Source: Pseudomonas sp. MF4836
Lineage (GTDB): Bacteria > Pseudomonadota > Gammaproteobacteria > Pseudomonadales > Pseudomonadaceae
Direction: 5' to 3'
DNA: 64,000 bases
NCBI RefSeq assembly: GCF_002018875.1
Contig: NZ_MVOL01000018.1
Coordinates: 1-64,000, forward strand
How positions within the stretch are numbered: position 1 is the stretch's first letter; the number at the start of each line of letters is the position of its first letter. Shown here in pieces: positions 59,276-64,000 of the stretch. Made by a program: the position numbers and the translations under genes. Below the pieces are notes generated by a model, which saw nothing but the letters and a program-made list of their open reading frames with translations, did no database searches and was not told the origin of the DNA.

Positions 59276-60871
59276 TCACCCGGTTTTCAAGCGTTCGGCC
59301 AGGGCCGTGGCCAGTTGCGCGGTCAGCCCATAGACCGACAACTGGGGGTTGGCGCCAATGCTGGTGGGGAACAGCGAGCCATCGTGGATCGACAGATTGG
59401 CCAATTGATGATGGCGCCCGAGGCTGTCGGTGACGGCAATTTTCGGGTTTTCGCCCATGGCGCAACCACCCATCACGTGGGCGCTGCCCAGGCGCGTGCG
59501 GTACAGCGCCAGGTCCAGGCCGTCGATCTGGGCCTTGGTCTCGGCCAGGCTCTTCGCATAGCGCGCGTCGCTGTGCAGCGGCATCACCGCCTTGGCGCCG
59601 CCGGCGAACTGGATCTCGGCCATGCTGTGGAAGGCCCGGCGCAGGCCGTCCCAGGCATAGGGCGAGACCTGATAGTCGAGCACCGGGGTGCCGTCGCCGC
59701 GCAATTCGACGTTGCCGCCCGTGCTGTCCGGGTGAAAACCGTCACGCAGCAGCGCGAGCATGGCGTGGGTGTGGGGCAGTTGTTCCATGTTCAGCGCGCT
59801 TTGCGGGCCGAAACCGCCCAGCAGGGTGCTGGCCAGCGCCGGTTGCAGTGGCGGCACTTCAAGTTTGTAGGACATTTTGCCGGTGGTGCCGTCCAGCCAC
59901 TGGAAATGGTCGGAGTAGATCGACTGCGGCGCCCCGTAGAACGGGTTGATCACCTCATCGAACAGCCCCGCGGAAAAATTCACCAGGTGCAGGAAGGTAC
60001 GCTTGCCCAGGCGCGAATGGGGGTCGGGTGCATCGGAGCGCAGCAGCAAGGCCGGGCTGTTGATGCCGCCGCCGGCGAGCACGTAATGCCGGGCCTTGAC
60101 CGTGATGATGCGGCCGGTAGGGGCCACGCAGCGCTCGTCCATGGCCACGCATTGCAGGCCCGTGACCTGGTCGCCCTTGATCTGCAAGCGCTCGGCGCGG
60201 GCCAGGTACAACAGCTCGCCGCCGTGCTCCAGGGTGGATGGGATGGTGGTCACCAGCATCGATTGCTTGGCGTTGGTCGGGCAGCCCAGGCCGCAGTAGC
60301 CGAGGTTCCAGCAGCCGCGCACGTTGCGTGGGATCACATGCCAGCTGTAGCCGAGCTTCTCGCAACCGTTGCGGATCACGTCATTGTTGGCGTTGGGCGG
60401 CATGGCCCAGGGCGCGACCCCCAGGCGCTGCTCCATCTTTTCGAACCAGGGCGCCATGTCGCTGGCGCTGTGGCCTTTGACTTCGTGCTCGCGGGCCCAG
60501 TGTTCCAGGGTCGGGTCCGGGGTGCGAAAGCTCGAGGTCCAGTTGATCAGGGTGGTGCCGCCCACGGCACGGCCTTGAAGAATGGTGATGGCGCCGTCCT
60601 TGCTCATGCGCCCGATACCTTCCTGATAGAGGCTGGTGTAGGCCTGGTCTTCGAGCATCTTGAAATCGCTGCTGGTTTTCAGCGGCCCTTCCTCGATCAG
60701 CAAGACCTTGTAGCCGGCGGCGCTGAGGATCTCTGCAGTGGTGCCGCCGCCTGCGCCGCTGCCGATGATGGCGACGTCGGCCTCCAGGGTCAGGTCCTGC
60801 TCCAGCTGTGCGCCGTTGTAGGTTTTCCAGCCGCGGGCCAGGCCTTCGCGGAACAGATCGGGTACGGGCAT
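59276..60871 (-). CDS. GMC-family oxidoreductase
   Basis: A 531-residue flavoprotein: FAD motif VAIIGSGAGGGTTAEILSAA, GRAVGGTTLINWTSSF, a middle CGLGCPTNAKQSML, and a C-terminal GSAHVMGGCAMGENPK and DGSLFPTSIGANPQLSVYGL. It oxidises alcohols. Its neighbours (a Tat-exported small subunit-like protein and coniferyl aldehyde dehydrogenase) suggest an alcohol-to-acid pathway; the substrate is unknown. Confidence 0.88.
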   Translation of the reverse strand: MPVPDLFREGLARGWKTYNGAQLEQDLTLEADVAIIGSGAGGGTTAEILSAAGYKVLLIEEGPLKTSSDFKMLEDQAYTSLYQEGIGRMSKDGAITILQGRAVGGTTLINWTSSFRTPDPTLEHWAREHEVKGHSASDMAPWFEKMEQRLGVAPWAMPPNANNDVIRNGCEKLGYSWHVIPRNVRGCWNLGYCGLGCPTNAKQSMLVTTIPSTLEHGGELLYLARAERLQIKGDQVTGLQCVAMDERCVAPTGRIITVKARHYVLAGGGINSPALLLRSDAPDPHSRLGKRTFLHLVNFSAGLFDEVINPFYGAPQSIYSDHFQWLDGTTGKMSYKLEVPPLQPALASTLLGGFGPQSALNMEQLPHTHAMLALLRDGFHPDSTGGNVELRGDGTPVLDYQVSPYAWDGLRRAFHSMAEIQFAGGAKAVMPLHSDARYAKSLAETKAQIDGLDLALYRTRLGSAHVMGGCAMGENPKIAVTDSLGRHHQLANLSIHDGSLFPTSIGANPQLSVYGLTAQLATALAERLKTG

Positions 60872-60930
60872 ATCAGGCTCTCTGTCGTTTCTTATTATGG
60901 AAGGGCGCGGCGGCAGCTACGGGGGGGCGA

Positions 60931-61476
60931 TCAGACCTTGGGCGGGCCGGGGTAACCGCAGTGGGCCCAGGACTCGGCGCGGGTGTACCAGGCCATCATC
61001 ACCAATTGCAGCAATGAGGCATGGCCCATGCGCAGCAGGGACAGCAGGCTGTTTTCCCAGCGCCCGAGGAAGTGGCGGATATCGTCGGCGCTGGCGTTTT
61101 CCCAACTGCCCCAGACCCCTGTCAGCGGGCCACGGGTAACGGCCATGCCCAGTACGTCGAACAATTGCTGGGTGAGCTTGAACATCTCCGGCGACAGGTG
61201 ATTGAGGGCGTTGTCCAGGCTGGCCAGGGTGCCATCGATGGCGGCAGGCATCTTGTCGGCGGCCACGGCGCCTTCGAGCATCACCGGGATCAGCGCCCGC
61301 AGGAATGGCAGGTCGTTGCTGCGCAACATCGCAAAGCCGCTGGCCGGGGTACTGGCAGAACAGCCGCTGAGGCTGGCGCCCAGACCGGCGGTGGCGAGGA
61401 AGGCACTGGCGCAGAGGCCGATTTTCAGCAAGCCGCGCCGTGACAGCGCGGGTGATTCAGACAGGCTAGGGGTCAT
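60931..61476 (-). CDS. Tat-signal protein, gluconate 2-dehydrogenase subunit 3-like
   Basis: A 181-residue protein with a twin-arginine signal (SRRGLLKIGLCASAFLATAG) followed by a lipobox-like LSGC. The mature part resembles the small subunit of GMC-type dehydrogenases. It lies 59 bases upstream of the GMC gene in the same direction and is probably its secretion partner. Confidence 0.78.
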   Translation of the reverse strand: MTPSLSESPALSRRGLLKIGLCASAFLATAGLGASLSGCSASTPASGFAMLRSNDLPFLRALIPVMLEGAVAADKMPAAIDGTLASLDNALNHLSPEMFKLTQQLFDVLGMAVTRGPLTGVWGSWENASADDIRHFLGRWENSLLSLLRMGHASLLQLVMMAWYTRAESWAHCGYPGPPKV

Positions 61477-61503
61477 TGTTATTGTTATCCGGCGATCGAC
61501 TGG

Positions 61504-62934
61504 TTAGCGGACGAACATCTTCTGAATCAGTTTCTGGATCGATTTTCCGTAGGGTGGATAAATCAGCCGGGCCGCGTTCAGCCGCTGCTTGATCAGCACG
61601 CCCTTGGCCTTGCTGAAGGTCAGGAAGCCTTCATGCCCGTGGTAGTGACCCATGCCGGACGGGCCGATGCCGCCGAAGGGCAGGTCGTCCTGGGCCACAT
61701 GCAGCAGGGTGTCGTTGAGGCACACGCCACCGGAATGGGTGTGTTCGAGCACGCGGTTCTGTTCGGCCTTGTTGTAGCCGAAGTAGTACAGCGCCAACGG
61801 ACGCGGCCGCTGGTTGATGTAGGCAAAGGCCTGGTCGAGGGTCTGATACGGGACGATGGGCAGGATCGGGCCGAAGATTTCATCCTGCATCACGGTCATG
61901 TCATCGCTGACATTGAGCAGCAGGCTGTGGCCCATGCGCCGTTCCTGGCCCTGGTCGAACAGCGGGATCAGCAGCGCGCCCTTGCTGGTGGCATCGCTCA
62001 GGTAGCTGTTGAGCCGCGCCACCTGGCGTTGATTGATGATCGCGGTGTAGTCGGGGTTGTCCGCCAGGGTCGGGAAGAACCCGCGCACGGCCTGGCGGTA
62101 AGCCTCGACAAAGGCGCCGATGCGCTCCTCCGGCACCAGCACGTAATCGGGGGCGACACAGGTTTGCCCGGCGTTCAGGGTCTTGCCGAAGGCGATGCGT
62201 TCGGCGGCGTCCTTGAGCGGCACGTCGCTGGAAACAATGGCCGGGGACTTGCCGCCCAGCTCCAGGGTCACCGGCGTGAGGTTTTCCGCCGCGGCGCGCA
62301 TCACATGCTTGCCGATGCTGGTGGCACCGGTGAACAGCAGGTGATCGAAACGCAACTTGGAGAAGGCCATGCCCACTTCAGCCTCGCCGAGCACCACGCA
62401 CACCAGGTCTTCAGGGAAAACCCGGGCCAGCAATTGCTTGAGCAACCGTCCGGTGGCCGGCGTCGATTCGCTGAGCTTGAGCATCACCCGGTTGCCGGCG
62501 GCCAGGGCGCCGACCAAGGGGCCCATGGCCAGGTACAGCGGGTAGTTCCAGGGCACGATCACCCCGATCACCCCCAGCGGTTGGTAAACCACCTTGGCCG
62601 AAGCAGGCTGGAAGGCCAGGCCGACTTTGCGCCTGGAGGGTTTCATCCAGCCCTTGAGGTGTTTACGCGCGTAATGAATGCCGTGCAGGCTCGGCATCAG
62701 CTCGGCGAGCAGGGTTTCATCGGCGCTGCGGTGGCTGAAGTCCTGGCTGATGGCCTCGATCAGTGCCTGGCGCTCGTTGCTCAGCAGCTCCAGCAGGCTC
62801 TTGAGCCATTGCTGGCGCTGGGCAGCGGGCGGCATCGGGTTGGCGGCATAAGCCTGGCGCTGGGCGCAAAACAGCTGTTGAAGCTCGTCCAGTTGCGAGT
62901 GGGATTCCTGCAGGTAGGCGATCTCGGCGGACAT
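61504..62934 (-). CDS. Coniferyl aldehyde dehydrogenase-type aldehyde dehydrogenase
   Basis: A 476-residue enzyme. The catalytic Glu lies in VTLELGGKSPAIV and the catalytic Cys in LNAGQTCVAPDYVLVP; IPWNYPL-like VPWNYPLYLAMGPL is the NAD-binding start. The C-terminal half shows DLPFGGIGPSGMGHYHGHEG typical of the CalB group. It oxidises coniferyl or other bulky aldehydes. It is followed by the Tat and GMC genes in the same direction. Confidence 0.88.
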   Translation of the reverse strand: MSAEIAYLQESHSQLDELQQLFCAQRQAYAANPMPPAAQRQQWLKSLLELLSNERQALIEAISQDFSHRSADETLLAELMPSLHGIHYARKHLKGWMKPSRRKVGLAFQPASAKVVYQPLGVIGVIVPWNYPLYLAMGPLVGALAAGNRVMLKLSESTPATGRLLKQLLARVFPEDLVCVVLGEAEVGMAFSKLRFDHLLFTGATSIGKHVMRAAAENLTPVTLELGGKSPAIVSSDVPLKDAAERIAFGKTLNAGQTCVAPDYVLVPEERIGAFVEAYRQAVRGFFPTLADNPDYTAIINQRQVARLNSYLSDATSKGALLIPLFDQGQERRMGHSLLLNVSDDMTVMQDEIFGPILPIVPYQTLDQAFAYINQRPRPLALYYFGYNKAEQNRVLEHTHSGGVCLNDTLLHVAQDDLPFGGIGPSGMGHYHGHEGFLTFSKAKGVLIKQRLNAARLIYPPYGKSIQKLIQKMFVR

Positions 62935-63080
62935 GAACGGCTCCGATTATTATGGGGTGGCTAGTTTTTAGAGCTTATACTCTAAATTGTCAAATGCCAT
63001 CCCGGCCGGCTTTGATTTATCCCGCTTCGGATAGGTCGTAAGATGCCGGCCAGCCTTTTCAATGATTAAAGCCCAAGCCC

Positions 63081-63752
63081 ATGGCCCCACGTATAAAAAC
63101 CCGCGAACGGATTGTTCAGCACAGCCTCGACCTGTTTAACCAGAGTGGCGAGCGTAACGTCAGCACCAACCATATCGCGGCGCACATGGAGATTTCGCCG
63201 GGGAACCTGTACTACCACTTCCCGAACAAGCAGGCGATCATCGCCGTGCTCTTCGCCGAATACGAAACCCTGGTCGACAGTTTCCTGCGCCCGCCCCAGG
63301 GGCGCCCGATGACCGTTCAGGACAAGCGCTATTACTTGCAGGCACTGCTGGCCGCCATGTGGCGCTACCGCTTCCTGCACCGCGACCTCGAACACCTGCT
63401 CGACAGCGACAGCGACCTGGCTGCGCGCTATCGGCGCTTCTCCCAGCGCTGCCTGATTCAGGGCATTGCGATCTATCAGCGCTTTGTCGAAGCCGGGATC
63501 CTGCGCATGGACCGGGTGCAGATCGAGTCCCTGACCCTCAACGCCTGGATCATCCTCACGTCCTGGGTGCGTTTTCTCTGCACCACCCGGGAAAACTCCG
63601 CGCATTTGAGTGAGGAAGCCGTCAAGCGCGGGGTGTATCAGGTGCTGGTGCTGGAGGCCGGGTTTGTCACCGATCAGGCGCGGGAGGCGGTCGATGGCCT
63701 GTTCGACGAGTTTTATGTGCCACTGGCCCAGGCCTTGGAAGAAGTGCAGTAG
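63081..63752 (+). CDS. TetR-family regulator
   Basis: A 223-residue protein with N-terminal HTH (NVSTNHIAAHMEISPGNLYY, HFPNKQAII). It is divergent from the aldehyde dehydrogenase operon and probably represses it. The C-terminus is helical and ligand-binding. The ligand is unknown; aldehydes or aromatic compounds are plausible. Confidence 0.85.
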   Translation: MAPRIKTRERIVQHSLDLFNQSGERNVSTNHIAAHMEISPGNLYYHFPNKQAIIAVLFAEYETLVDSFLRPPQGRPMTVQDKRYYLQALLAAMWRYRFLHRDLEHLLDSDSDLAARYRRFSQRCLIQGIAIYQRFVEAGILRMDRVQIESLTLNAWIILTSWVRFLCTTRENSAHLSEEAVKRGVYQVLVLEAGFVTDQAREAVDGLFDEFYVPLAQALEEVQ

Positions 63753-63786
63753 GATCTACCACCGACTTGAATCACAGGAGCCCGCT

Positions 63787-64000
63787 ATGCCCCTCGCGCA
63801 ACTGATCAGCCCGCTTGCCCTGGACCTGCGAAAAGAGCAGCCCGGCCTGGTGATAGTGGATTGCCGTTTTGCCCTCGAAGACCCGGATTACGGGCAGCGC
63901 AGCTATGCCGAGGGGCATATTGCCGGCGCGCATTTTGCCGACCTTGAGCGTGACCTGAGCGGGCCGGTGGTCAAGGGCGTGACCGGGCGTCACCCCTTGC
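63787..64000 (+). CDS. Rhodanese-type sulfurtransferase, cut by the window end
   Basis: Seventy-one codons are visible. VDCRFALEDPDYGQ and YAEGHIAGAHFADLERDLSG match the first rhodanese domain of two-domain sulfurtransferases. ACAGGAG lies upstream of the ATG. The catalytic Cys domain is beyond the window. Confidence 0.85.
   Translation, partial: MPLAQLISPLALDLRKEQPGLVIVDCRFALEDPDYGQRSYAEGHIAGAHFADLERDLSGPVVKGVTGRHPL

Overview
The window looks like a chromosome segment of a Pseudomonas of the fluorescens group. The right half (about 29.3-64 kb) is G+C-rich with gene content and order typical of such chromosomes: folA, ilvD, rlmI, mutM, a YfhL-type ferredoxin, coaD and a GMC oxidase with coniferyl aldehyde dehydrogenase. 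It also carries REP-type palindromes typical of the group. The left half (1 to about 29.3 kb) is visibly lower in G+C, contains IS remnants and broken genes, and carries resistance and defence-like cargo. It ends abruptly in the 3' third of a thymidylate synthase gene. I read it as a genomic island; its left end lies outside the window.

Island, part 1 (1-16.5 kb): inorganic toxicant resistance. An IS5-type transposase end cuts an MFS transporter that belongs to an arsR-flavin monooxygenase-MFS operon. Next come arsN2 and, divergent from it, a seven-gene operon arsC-arsR-arsB-arsC-arsH-arsC(Grx)-arsO, followed by a convergent arsN1-type acetyltransferase. The locus therefore has three arsenate reductases of two families, two flavin monooxygenases and two arsinothricin-type acetyltransferases. 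A chrA chromate pump, a SulP anion transporter with a universal stress protein, and a NUDIX hydrolase follow. Then comes a fluoride operon (crcB-DUF190-inorganic pyrophosphatase, minus strand) headed by a clear fluoride riboswitch. The stretch 15.2-16.5 kb is a scar of IS and gene remnants.

Island, part 2 (16.8-29.3 kb): probable defence island. An XRE repressor and ImmA/IrrE protease pair is divergent from a ubiquitin-like conjugation operon (triple-ubiquitin protein, E1-like ThiF enzyme with an extra N-terminal domain, DUF6527 zinc protein). Three near-identical 18-bp operators lie between them. Next is an undescribed 758-residue protein with a papain/C39-like Cys-His-Asp arrangement, preceded by a 56-residue ORF and an intrinsic terminator that looks like an attenuator. 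A two-TM protein overlaps a cupin-like protein. Finally there is an sce7726-type PD-(D/E)XK nuclease convergent with a three-gene set (unknown protein, zinc-ribbon protein, beta/sce7725-type protein). The right end has an outward promoter and operator-like repeats just before the thyA fragment.

Core region: a PAP2 phosphatase; cadR-cadA with a MerR-type promoter and a histidine-rich CadA tail encoded by 13 identical hexamers; a phosphonate cluster (LysR, ABC transporter, FAD oxidoreductase, PhnZ-like HD oxygenase); a GTPase/DUF2868 membrane protein pair; folA; a cystine symporter; phosphorylcholine phosphatase; a three-gene O-acetylation cluster (MBOAT plus two SGNH proteins); ilvD; two membrane proteins (one DUF4153-like); rlmI; an HDOD protein; mutM; ferredoxin; coaD; the GMC/Tat/aldehyde dehydrogenase/TetR group; and a rhodanese cut by the window edge. 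No tRNA, rRNA or CRISPR array was recognised.
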